A DNA stretch of 61,616 bases. It comes from RGIG1959 sp964564305. Its GTDB lineage: Bacteria > Bacillota > Clostridia > Oscillospirales > Acutalibacteraceae. The notes under the pieces are model-generated. The model was not told the origin of the DNA, ran no database searches, and worked only from the letters and a program-made list of their open reading frames with translations. The translations under genes were made by a program, and so were the position numbers. Each line of letters starts with the position of its first letter. The first letter of the stretch is position 1. Of the stretch, positions 8,414-15,393 are shown piece by piece. The DNA lies in NCBI GenBank assembly GCA_964564305.1, contig CAZMAM010000004.1:1-61616 (forward strand). The letters are read 5' to 3'.

Positions 8414-9423
8414 ATGTTGATATTTTGGACTGCACACTGCGTGACGGTGGGCATGTGAATGAAGCGAAATTCGGAGCGGATAATATTAAAGCAATCATTG
8501 ACGGCTTGTGTTCCGCGGGGCTTGATTACGTTGAACTCGGTTTTTTAAAAAACGGACACTTCACACAAGATCAGTCATCTTACAATGATGTCAGCGCTAT
8601 CTATCCGTTCCTTCCTAAATCATGCGGACACACAAAGTTTGCAGTTATGATCCGCCCAGATTGGTACGATATCAATCAATTATCAGAGTGTGATGGAAGA
8701 ATAGGCATTATCCGATTTGCTTTTTATTACCGCGATATCGAGTTATTAAGAACATATATCAAAAAAGCAAAATTGCGAGGATATCGTTATATTTGTAATC
8801 CTGTACATATCATGGGTTATTCTGATGATGAGCTTCGCAAACTGATTTACCAAATAAATGATTTACATCCTGAACAACTGACAATGGTTGATACATACGG
8901 CGCAATGGATATTCCAGATTTACACCGAATTTATTCTTTGGTAGAGCAGGAACTTGACTCTGATATACGAATCGGTCTTCATCTGCACGAAAACCGATCC
9001 CTTGCCTACGGACTGGCGCAGGAATTTTTTCGCATAAAAGCACCGCAGCGCGATGCGGTCATTGACGCCTCTCTTCTGGGGATTGGAAGGATACCAGGCA
9101 ATTTATGCGCTGAAATTATAGCTGAACATATGAACCGCATTTACGGACGAAGCTATAACACTTCCCTCCTCTATGAGATGATTGGAAAATACATAGAACC
9201 TATTAAACAAAATATACCATGGGGATACTCTCCGGCTTATTTTATTACGGCTCAACTGAATATGCATCGTTCTTATGCTGAATTTTTACTCAATGGTAAA
9301 AATCTGGATTTACATGATATTGACGTGATACTGCACAGTATCGATCCTGAAATGCGAAGTACTTTTCACGCGGATTATATTCAGAAAATATATCAAAAAT
9401 ATAAAAGGGGAAAAATTGACTGA
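8410..9423 (+). CDS. DRE-TIM aldolase (HMGL/4-hydroxy-2-oxovalerate aldolase-like)
   Basis: A 337-residue metal-dependent TIM-barrel aldolase. The signature LDCTLRDGGHVN is at the N-terminus, GLDYVELGF provides the strand-two acid, and the metal-binding HLHEN motif lies near residue 195, followed by DASLLGIGRIPGN. Family members cleave or form 2-oxo-4-hydroxy acids using a pyruvate-type enolate and a divalent metal. Known 2-keto-3-deoxy sugar acids (Kdo, Neu5Ac) are instead made by PEP-dependent KdsA/NeuB-type enzymes, so a DRE-TIM aldolase between two CMP-sugar synthetases is notable. The start is GTG at 8410 overlapping the previous stop, with AGGAG eight bases upstream; the next gene overlaps by one base. 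Confidence 0.82.
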   Translation: MNVDILDCTLRDGGHVNEAKFGADNIKAIIDGLCSAGLDYVELGFLKNGHFTQDQSSYNDVSAIYPFLPKSCGHTKFAVMIRPDWYDINQLSECDGRIGIIRFAFYYRDIELLRTYIKKAKLRGYRYICNPVHIMGYSDDELRKLIYQINDLHPEQLTMVDTYGAMDIPDLHRIYSLVEQELDSDIRIGLHLHENRSLAYGLAQEFFRIKAPQRDAVIDASLLGIGRIPGNLCAEIIAEHMNRIYGRSYNTSLLYEMIGKYIEPIKQNIPWGYSPAYFITAQLNMHRSYAEFLLNGKNLDLHDIDVILHSIDPEMRSTFHADYIQKIYQKYKRGKID

Positions 9424-10115
9424 TGAAATGTGGACAGAGTATCTCAGCTGTGATTCCAGTTAAGGGAAAAAGCTCCCGCTTGCCAAATAAAAATATTCTG
9501 CCTTTTGCGGATAGTAACCTTCTGATTCACAAAATAAGACAGCTGAGACAGATACCGGAATTAGATGAAATTATTGTTTCTTCAGATTCCGAGGAAATGC
9601 TGGAAATGGGACGCAGCGAAGGCGTCACAGCCGTACGCCGACCAAAGCAATTTGCAGATGAATCGCAACCGTTTGGTTTTTTTTTGGAATACATTTGCAC
9701 TGTAATACAAGGAGAAAATCTGATGTGGGCTTGTTGCACATCTCCCATGGTGAGTTCGGCACTGTATCGTAAGGCCATTAGTACTTATTTTGAGCAATTG
9801 CAGCAGGGATACGATTCCTTGATAACAGTGCAGAAATATCAGCATTTTCTGCTGGACAATAACGGCCCAATGAATTTTAAACGGGGGCTTAACCATGTCA
9901 ATTCGCAAGATCTGCCGATTTATTATTATTTTACGAATGGCATTGTACTAAGTCCTAAGGAAAGTGTCTGGAATTGGAAATATCATTTTGGCCCGAATGT
10001 ATACAAACTGGAAGTGGAGCAGAACGAGGCTGTTGACATTGACACTTACTATGATTACGTGACTGCCCGTGCATATTATGAAGATGCGCAAAAAGCAAAG
10101 GATAAATTCATCTGA
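9423..10115 (+). CDS. CMP-sugar synthetase-like cytidylyltransferase (copy 2)
   Basis: A 230-residue paralogue of the 7739-8413 product, sharing the same motifs in the same places: ISAVIPVKGKSSRLPNKN, IIVSSDSEEM, VRRPKQFADE, MWACCTSPMV, YFTNGIVLSP and the C-terminal VDIDTYYDY. By eye the two are roughly half identical along their length. This copy keeps the lysine-rich KGKSSRLPNKN loop closer to the classic CMP-NeuAc synthetase pattern. The ATG overlaps the aldolase stop (TGATG) with AAAAGGGG upstream. Two diverged copies side by side suggest either two related substrates or a heteromer. It is the last intact gene of the AT-rich locus. Confidence 0.76.
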   Translation: MKCGQSISAVIPVKGKSSRLPNKNILPFADSNLLIHKIRQLRQIPELDEIIVSSDSEEMLEMGRSEGVTAVRRPKQFADESQPFGFFLEYICTVIQGENLMWACCTSPMVSSALYRKAISTYFEQLQQGYDSLITVQKYQHFLLDNNGPMNFKRGLNHVNSQDLPIYYYFTNGIVLSPKESVWNWKYHFGPNVYKLEVEQNEAVDIDTYYDYVTARAYYEDAQKAKDKFI

Positions 10116-10393
10116 ATTGAGCTCGCGCATTGTAAATTCAACTTGACCAGAAGAATATTAAAAATCCATAGAGAACTTTCTTTGGTTTCTTTGATAGAAT
10201 GTAGGTGCGCCAACAATCTACAGACGAGTGCCTTCGGCGATCTTGACCGTCTGCTCAGACTGCAAGCAGCCACGTTTCCTTAGACGGAGGTCAATAGATG
10301 ATTCAATCGTCAGGGTTCAAGTAGCATGTTCAACTTATTACTGCAATTTGCGTAGGTAAAGCACTTGCAAAATGGGATAAACAAATATACGAA
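10116..10393 (+). other. Non-coding or decayed stretch between the polysaccharide locus and the IS
   Basis: I see no intact gene in this stretch. Near its end a short open frame (about 10327-10410) reads like protein (LITAICVGKALAKWDKQIYE) and stops inside the hairpin that flanks the insertion sequence, so it may be the remnant 3' end of a lost gene. The rest contains scattered stops in all frames. A GGAGGTCAATAG followed by ATG at 10298 would give only eight codons. Confidence 0.3.
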
Positions 10394-10427
10394 ACGGCAT
10401 ATCCTCTCTGAAAAGAGGGTATGCCGC
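10394..10427 (+). repeat. 34-bp direct repeat, left copy (terminator hairpin)
   Basis: This 34-bp block is identical to 11937-11970 and directly abuts the left end of the IS1182-like element. It is itself an inverted repeat: arms GGCATATCCTCT and AGAGGGTATGCC pair with one G-U and a six-base loop. In the copy right of the IS the hairpin is followed by CATTTTTAAT, so the ancestral site was a rho-independent terminator. Confidence 0.9.
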
Positions 10428-10436
10428 CAGTCTGTC

Positions 10437-10465
10437 GAAAAAGCTCAGTTAATGCTGGGCTTTTT
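10437..10465 (+). terminator. Hairpin at left end of the IS
   Basis: GAAAAAGCTCAG pairs with CTGGGCTTTTTC across a five-base loop, followed by CGCAT. Placed just inside the left inverted repeat, it should stop outside transcription from entering the transposase gene, a common IS safeguard. Confidence 0.6.
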
Positions 10466-10494
10466 CGCATAAATGTGATAAAATAGTTGTGGTG

Positions 10495-11937
10495 ATGGAA
10501 GTGATCGTAAAAGGAAGAGAAAATCGCGAGCAAATAGAGATGTTCAGCATAGAGGAGTTTGTACCGGCTGATCATTTGTTAAGGAAAATAGACAGTGCAA
10601 TAGACTTCACGCACATATATGACATCGTGGAAGATTTGTATTGTGCAAATAACGGAAGACCGAGCATAGATCCTGTAGTAATATTTAAAATGGTGTTGAT
10701 ACAACACTTGTACGGATTGCCGTCACTGAGAAGAACTGTAGAAGAAATCAAAATGAATGTGGCATATCGGTGGTTTTTGGGATATTTAATGAATGAGCAG
10801 ATACCGCACTTTTCAACCATAAGCTACAATTTTAAGCATAGGTATACTGAAGGAACGATAGAAGAAGTATTCTATTGGATATTGAAAGAAATATCCAAGG
10901 CAGGATATTTATCCCCTGAAGCGGTATTTGTAGACGGAACACATATCAAAGCAAGTGCCAATATAAAAAAAGTGGTAAAGAAAGCAGTACCACAGGCAGC
11001 AAAGGTATATGAAAAACAGTTAATGGCTGAAATTAACGAGGATAGAGAAAGCCATGACAAAAAGCCTTTTGACGGGCCTAAACCACCTGAAGAAAAGATA
11101 ATCAATGAATCCACAACAGACCCTGAAAGCGGAGTTTTCCATAAAGGTGAACATAAGAAATGTCTTGCATATACAGCTCAAACAGCTTGTGACAAGAACG
11201 GATATGTGATGGGCGTTACGGTGACCGCGGGCAACGTGCACGACAGTATAGCGTTCGACGGACTGTATGACAGGCTTATTGAGAAATATTCGGAAATCGA
11301 AGTTGTGGTAGCGGATGCGGCATACAAAACGCCGTGGATCAGCAAAAGAATACTTGATGATAATAGAATACCGGTATTCCCGTACAAAAGACCGATGGGC
11401 AAAAAGGGATTTTATCCACCGTATGCGTACATATATGATGAATACTTTGACTGCGTAATCTGTCCCGAAAACCAATTGTTAAATTACACGACCACAAACC
11501 GAGACGGTTACAAAGAATTCAAGAGCAAGGGAACGATTTGCAAGAGCTGTCCGACGAGACATTTATGCACCGAAAACCGAAACTGCGAGAAGACCGTTAC
11601 TAAGCATCTGTGGTCAGATTACCTTGAAACAGTAGAGGATATACGGCATACACCGCAATACAAAGAGCTGTATGACCGACGGAAAGAAACAATTGAACGG
11701 GTATTCGCAGACGCAAAAGAGAAATATGCGATGCGATATACGCCATACCGAGGCTTATCCCAAGTAACGAAATGGGTTAGGCTTAAATTTGCAGCGATGA
11801 ACCTCAAAAAATATGCCATTCATAGGTGGAAAAGATCCCACCCGTTTGTTGCATTTGCTTGTTTTTACTTGTTTCCCAAAAAATTATATACAAAACCCCA
11901 AACCTCGCTTGAAATTTGGGGTTTTTGGACAGGCTGA
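10495..11937 (+). CDS. IS1182-family transposase
   Basis: A 480-residue DDE transposase. The N-terminal part (FVPADHLLRKIDSAIDF, then GRPSIDPVVIFKMVLIQ) is the typical DUF772-type domain of IS5/IS1182 transposases. The DDE catalytic core is visible as FVDGTHIKA, VVADAAYKT and the ETIERVFADAK motif holding the final glutamate; a Cys-rich segment (CVICPENQ, CKSCPTRHLC) lies between, as in IS1182. GTG codons at 10489 and 10492 precede the ATG and are possible alternatives. A GATAAAAT at 10477 may be the -10 box. The frame is uninterrupted, so the element may be active. The stop lies at the extreme right end of the IS. Confidence 0.93.
   Translation: MEVIVKGRENREQIEMFSIEEFVPADHLLRKIDSAIDFTHIYDIVEDLYCANNGRPSIDPVVIFKMVLIQHLYGLPSLRRTVEEIKMNVAYRWFLGYLMNEQIPHFSTISYNFKHRYTEGTIEEVFYWILKEISKAGYLSPEAVFVDGTHIKASANIKKVVKKAVPQAAKVYEKQLMAEINEDRESHDKKPFDGPKPPEEKIINESTTDPESGVFHKGEHKKCLAYTAQTACDKNGYVMGVTVTAGNVHDSIAFDGLYDRLIEKYSEIEVVVADAAYKTPWISKRILDDNRIPVFPYKRPMGKKGFYPPYAYIYDEYFDCVICPENQLLNYTTTNRDGYKEFKSKGTICKSCPTRHLCTENRNCEKTVTKHLWSDYLETVEDIRHTPQYKELYDRRKETIERVFADAKEKYAMRYTPYRGLSQVTKWVRLKFAAMNLKKYAIHRWKRSHPFVAFACFYLFPKKLYTKPQTSLEIWGFWTG
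11892..11925 (+). terminator. Transposase terminator
   Basis: AAAACCCCAAA pairs with TTTGGGGTTTT across a 12-base loop and ends in a T run, overlapping the last codons of the transposase gene near the right end of the IS. Confidence 0.7.
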
Positions 11938-11970
11938 CGGCATATCCTCTCTGAAAAGAGGGTATGCCGC
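11937..11970 (+). repeat. 34-bp direct repeat, right copy (terminator hairpin)
   Basis: Second perfect copy of the block at 10394-10427, directly to the right of the IS. Here the hairpin is followed by ATTTTTAATAAT, making a recognisable rho-independent terminator on the plus strand. The remaining 200 bases to the next gene hold no feature I can support beyond A/T-rich sequence and a weak inverted repeat near 12101-12130. Confidence 0.88.
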
Positions 11971-12188
11971 ATTTTTAATAATATGCCGCAGCTTTGCGGA
12001 TGATTCGGCTTATATTTTACTTTATGTTTTTTCTTTTCATTTTTTCAAACAGTAAGACGCTAAGCCGTGAATATGTTTGGTAGGTTATTTACCGGGGATA
12101 CTTTAAAAGCTTTTCACGCGCTTTAAAACGCTTCGAATCCCTTTGAAGCACTTGCGCTGATCCGTTTATGCCTCGAATATCGCCGGAT

Positions 12189-13148
12189 TTACGGCATCGC
12201 GCTTTGGATGGCGGAAAGCATGGTCTCATCGGGTGAGAAACGCAAAGTCGATCCCGCTCCGGTGTATTCTCCCGCGGTTTGCAGCACCGTACAAACGCTT
12301 CCGGAATTGAGCGCAGCCAAATAAGATAAAGCCGGTTCGGCGGCGGCAAAAGAAGATTCGCCGGCGTTAGTTTCCATGCTGCCTTGCAAAAGAGCCCAAT
12401 CGGATTCACCGTTTCTTCCGCGAACCAACATTTGATTGCAAAACGCGGCAAATAATTCGGCGTGCGCGGTTGCCCGTGCGCGTCTTCCGCCATGCCAGCC
12501 GGTATATTGCAGCAAATGGGAAACCTGCTCGGACGTAAGGGCCTGTTCTCCCGACGTGAGGTGAATGGAAAAAGAACCGTCTGCCGACTGGCCGCCGACA
12601 TCTTCCGAAAGCGTATAGATTAGCTGAACGGAAAGCGCCGTCAGCGCCTGTTCTGCCCCATCGTATGTCATAACGCCGTAATAAGATATCTCGTGCCCCA
12701 GAAAATCGGAAAGCGCCTGTACGGCGGAATCCGCCCCGCTTTCGGCAAAACATCCGGCTAATGTACCGTTTTCCTCGGAAAGCAAGAGCTCCGCAGGAAA
12801 AGCCGCGGCGGTGACCACATGGCTGTCCGGCTGCATCATCAGCAGCGTAACCGTTTGCAGCGCACCGGCGTTATCGGTGAGCATAACGGCAAAAGCCTCG
12901 CGGTCGGCAGTGCGGAAGCGTTCGGTAGGCTCCGTTTGAACGGCGGAGGTACCGGACGGATCGGTATCGGCAAGCTCCCCTGCCCTGCCGTGAAACCACC
13001 ACAGCGCCCCGATTCCGCCAAACAGCGCCAAACAAAGCACAAACACCAAAGTAAATATCATCACGCCGGAGGAAGACGGGCGGGATTCTTCCTCTTGAGT
13101 TTGAGGACGGGAATCCTGATCCTCCGGCAACGACTGCTTTTTACGCAT
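12189..13148 (-). CDS. Divergent LytR-CpsA-Psr (LCP)-like membrane protein
   Basis: A 319-residue protein with one N-terminal transmembrane segment (VMIFTLVFVLCLALFGGIGALWW) and an outside domain. The domain follows the layout of the LCP phosphotransferase fold: AFAVMLTDN, LLMMQPDSHVVTAAAFP in place of the usual SDTIML...PRD strand pair, ISYYGVMTYDGAEQALTAL, then HLTSGEQALTSEQVSHLLQYT. The arginines and aspartates that bind the polyprenyl phosphate in working LCP enzymes are not evident, so it may be a non-catalytic relative. It is the last gene of a glycosyltransferase operon, where LCP proteins commonly attach glycans to the wall. ATG at 13148 is preferred over GTG at 13160 because of the GGGG spacing. 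Confidence 0.55.
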   Translation of the reverse strand: MRKKQSLPEDQDSRPQTQEEESRPSSSGVMIFTLVFVLCLALFGGIGALWWFHGRAGELADTDPSGTSAVQTEPTERFRTADREAFAVMLTDNAGALQTVTLLMMQPDSHVVTAAAFPAELLLSEENGTLAGCFAESGADSAVQALSDFLGHEISYYGVMTYDGAEQALTALSVQLIYTLSEDVGGQSADGSFSIHLTSGEQALTSEQVSHLLQYTGWHGGRRARATAHAELFAAFCNQMLVRGRNGESDWALLQGSMETNAGESSFAAAEPALSYLAALNSGSVCTVLQTAGEYTGAGSTLRFSPDETMLSAIQSAMP

Positions 13149-13178
13149 ACAAAGATTCACCCCATCTGATATACCGGA

Positions 13179-13535
13179 TCACGGTCGGTTTTCTTCTGCA
13201 TCCTCTTTTTCCTTCAGCCGGAGAGCGACTTCCTGAGCCATATCGGTCAGTTTTCGTTTGAGCAGGGAAACATCCGCCGAAAGAAAGAAAAGCTTCACAA
13301 TCAGGATAAAGCTTATCATCAGAAACACAAGGTTGGCGGGAGACTGTACGCCCAGAATCCGGGCCGCGAAACCGGCGATGCGCGGAAAAATGCTCACCAC
13401 GACCAAAAGCACCGACATAACAATCCAAAAGACGCTGTCCGACATCAGCATCTGCGAACGGCGGATTCTGCGCAAAACAAAAATACAGGTCAGCACCGCC
13501 CCAATAATCAGTAAAACCCGCATCGTCACGGACAT
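13179..13535 (-). CDS. DUF2304 family membrane protein
   Basis: A 118-residue protein with three hydrophobic segments (MRVLLIIGAVLTCIFVL, SVFWIVMSVLLVVVSIFP, LVFLMISFILIVKLFFL) followed by a charged coiled-coil-like tail (ADVSLLKRKLTDMAQE). The length and order fit family DUF2304, which is regularly found next to dolichol-phosphate-mannose-like GT2 enzymes, exactly as here. It probably partners that enzyme at the membrane, by inference from gene neighbourhood. The ATG at 13535 overlaps the preceding stop by ten bases and has GGAGGAG eight bases upstream. Confidence 0.82.
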   Translation of the reverse strand: MSVTMRVLLIIGAVLTCIFVLRRIRRSQMLMSDSVFWIVMSVLLVVVSIFPRIAGFAARILGVQSPANLVFLMISFILIVKLFFLSADVSLLKRKLTDMAQEVALRLKEKEDAEENRP

Positions 13536-14251
13536 GAAGCATTCTCCTCCTCCGGCTGAATTTTGCGGCGAAACCATTGAAAAATCATAATGGACATCCC
13601 CATTTGCACCATATAAGACGCCGCCCGGGAAAAATTCAAATAGCTTTTCCCCGCCATACGCTCCCGCATCCGAACGGGAATCTCACTCACTTTCGCTCCG
13701 CACCGCATCAAAAACGCCAATGTGTCGGGTTCCGGCCCGAAATCTCCGTGAGAAGCGAAAAAATCAATCATGCGCCGGCTGTACATCCGCATACCGGATG
13801 TCGGATCGGTCAGCTTTTTCCCCGTGGTCAGCCTCACCACCCATTCAATCACCCGGCTGCCGGCTCTGCGCAGACTGTGCGGGTTGTCACCCTGCAGAAA
13901 GCGGGAACCAATCACGATATCCGAATGGGTTTCCCGAGCGCTGAACAGCAATTTTTCAATGTACGCCGGATCGTGCTGCCCGTCCCCGTCGATCTGAATG
14001 GCGTAATCGTATCCTTTGCGCTGCGCGTAGCGCATTCCCGTGGTAAACGCGCCGGCAAGGCCCAAATTTACCGGCAAATCCAGCAACGGAATGCCGTTTG
14101 AACGGCAAATGGCCGCTGTTTCGTCACCGGATCCGTCGTTGACCACCACATAATCATACTGCGGGCAGACTTGATGCAATTCGTCCTTCACCCGAAGAAT
14201 ATTCTCCGCCTCATTATAAGCGGGAACAATAATCAATAACCGGGGATTCAT
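13526..14251 (-). CDS. GT2 glycosyltransferase, polyprenyl-phosphate-sugar synthase type
   Basis: A 241-residue GT2 enzyme of the DPM1/YkoT class: LLIIVPAYNEAENI, VVVNDGSGDETA, IQIDGDGQHDP (metal-binding DxD region), DIVIGSRFLQGDN and DPTSGMRMYSRRMI are family signatures. Such enzymes load a sugar from a nucleotide donor onto undecaprenyl phosphate for use outside the cell. Unlike longer relatives it has no C-terminal transmembrane pair; the downstream DUF2304 protein may supply the membrane part. ATG overlaps the preceding glycosyltransferase stop (ATGA). Confidence 0.9.
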   Translation of the reverse strand: MNPRLLIIVPAYNEAENILRVKDELHQVCPQYDYVVVNDGSGDETAAICRSNGIPLLDLPVNLGLAGAFTTGMRYAQRKGYDYAIQIDGDGQHDPAYIEKLLFSARETHSDIVIGSRFLQGDNPHSLRRAGSRVIEWVVRLTTGKKLTDPTSGMRMYSRRMIDFFASHGDFGPEPDTLAFLMRCGAKVSEIPVRMRERMAGKSYLNFSRAASYMVQMGMSIMIFQWFRRKIQPEEENASCP

Positions 14252-15393
14252 ATATTGTCTCCTTTACCCGCTCTTTCAGCCAACTGTTCCAAATTATCCG
14301 CTGTTTTATCAAATGTGAACTGCCCGCGCACCCGTTGCTTTCCCCGCATGGCGGCTTCAGTTCTCTCATGAGCGTGATCGATAGCCTGAAGCAATGCGCT
14401 GCCGATTTCCTCTGACTGACCATCGGACAAAAGATGCCCGTAACGGTCATCGGGTATCAGTTCCCTTGCCCCACCCTTATCGGTGACCACACAAAAACAT
14501 CCGCTCGCCATCGCTTCCAGCGTTGCCGTGGGAAACCCTTCGGGATAAACGGTGGGTAAGCAATAAATATCGGCCGATTGTAGCAAAGACGCGACATCTT
14601 CAAAAGCAAGTTTACCCAAGTAACACACCCGATCGTTTTGCGCTCGGATCACAGTGTCAGAAAGCGGGCCTTCTCCGGCAATCAGCAGCCTTGTTTCCAC
14701 CGGTAGCCGGTTAATCGCCTCAATCAGCCGAAGTACTCCTTTTTCCGCCACCAGTCTTCCTACATAAACAACGACCGGAAGTTGCCGCGAAATACGGTAC
14801 ATCGTGCGGAAATTCCTTCCACGCACAGCGGCTGCGTCCAGCGCAACGGGATCCACAGCATTATACAGCACGCCATCCGCCAGAATGTTAAAATGCGCAA
14901 GCCACCGGTTCACTTCCTGTGATACACCGTAAAAATGCACGGGACAACGCAATATTTGCTTGGTTATCGCGTGCTCATACCATTCCCATATCGCATTCAG
15001 CCACGGGCGGTCAAAGTGAATATGTCCGGTTGAGTGGTCTATAACAATGCACGGCGTTCCCGCCCGATGCGCCCATTTCACACCAAAAAGCGAAAGCGAG
15101 TACAGCCGGGTGTTCACCACCGCCAAATCAAACGGTTCGCCCGGAAAATTCTTCGGCTTGCCCCACGGCAGCAGCACCGGCAACCGCCCGTTTATCAGCG
15201 ACAGGCTCGGCAGCCGAACCACCTGAACGCCGTCCGGCGTTTGTTCGCGGGCGGGGGAGCCTTTCAGAGACGAGGTAACGACCGTTACCCGGTGCCCACG
15301 CGCACAGAGCACCCGCGCCAAATTGGCGGTATACCGTTCCACTCCGCCCATATGTGGCAGATATTGAGCGGAAAAAAAGCAAAACCGGCTCAT
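14248..15393 (-). CDS. GT4-family glycosyltransferase
   Basis: A 381-residue GT-B enzyme. The N-terminus FFSAQYLPHMGGVERYTANLA is the acceptor-side signature of GT4 proteins; the C-terminal half has VVYVGRLVAEKGVLRLIEAI, LLIAGEGPLSD and the donor-site ALEAMASGCFCVVTDKGG preceded by PEGFPTA. It likely works with the adjacent flippase and LicD protein on a surface glycan. It overlaps both neighbours by four bases (ATGA junctions), consistent with a single transcript. Confidence 0.91.
   Translation of the reverse strand: MSRFCFFSAQYLPHMGGVERYTANLARVLCARGHRVTVVTSSLKGSPAREQTPDGVQVVRLPSLSLINGRLPVLLPWGKPKNFPGEPFDLAVVNTRLYSLSLFGVKWAHRAGTPCIVIDHSTGHIHFDRPWLNAIWEWYEHAITKQILRCPVHFYGVSQEVNRWLAHFNILADGVLYNAVDPVALDAAAVRGRNFRTMYRISRQLPVVVYVGRLVAEKGVLRLIEAINRLPVETRLLIAGEGPLSDTVIRAQNDRVCYLGKLAFEDVASLLQSADIYCLPTVYPEGFPTATLEAMASGCFCVVTDKGGARELIPDDRYGHLLSDGQSEEIGSALLQAIDHAHERTEAAMRGKQRVRGQFTFDKTADNLEQLAERAGKGDNI

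Larger units (their letters stand above)
10428..11936 (+). mobile_element. IS1182-family insertion sequence
   Basis: A complete-looking element of about 1.5 kb. Its ends are imperfect inverted repeats: the left begins CAGTCTGTCGAAAAAGC and the complement of the right begins CAGCCTGTCCAAAAACC. It carries one transposase gene. Both ends hold an internal hairpin (10437-10465 and 11892-11925) that would block transcription into and out of the element. It is flanked by perfect 34-bp direct repeats that contain a terminator hairpin. It sits at the boundary between the AT-rich polysaccharide genes and the GC-richer chromosome. Confidence 0.88.

Noticed and set aside
10200..10340. A tRNA-like segment with GGGTTCAAG
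   Set aside because: No cloverleaf could be drawn; the acceptor and anticodon arms are missing.
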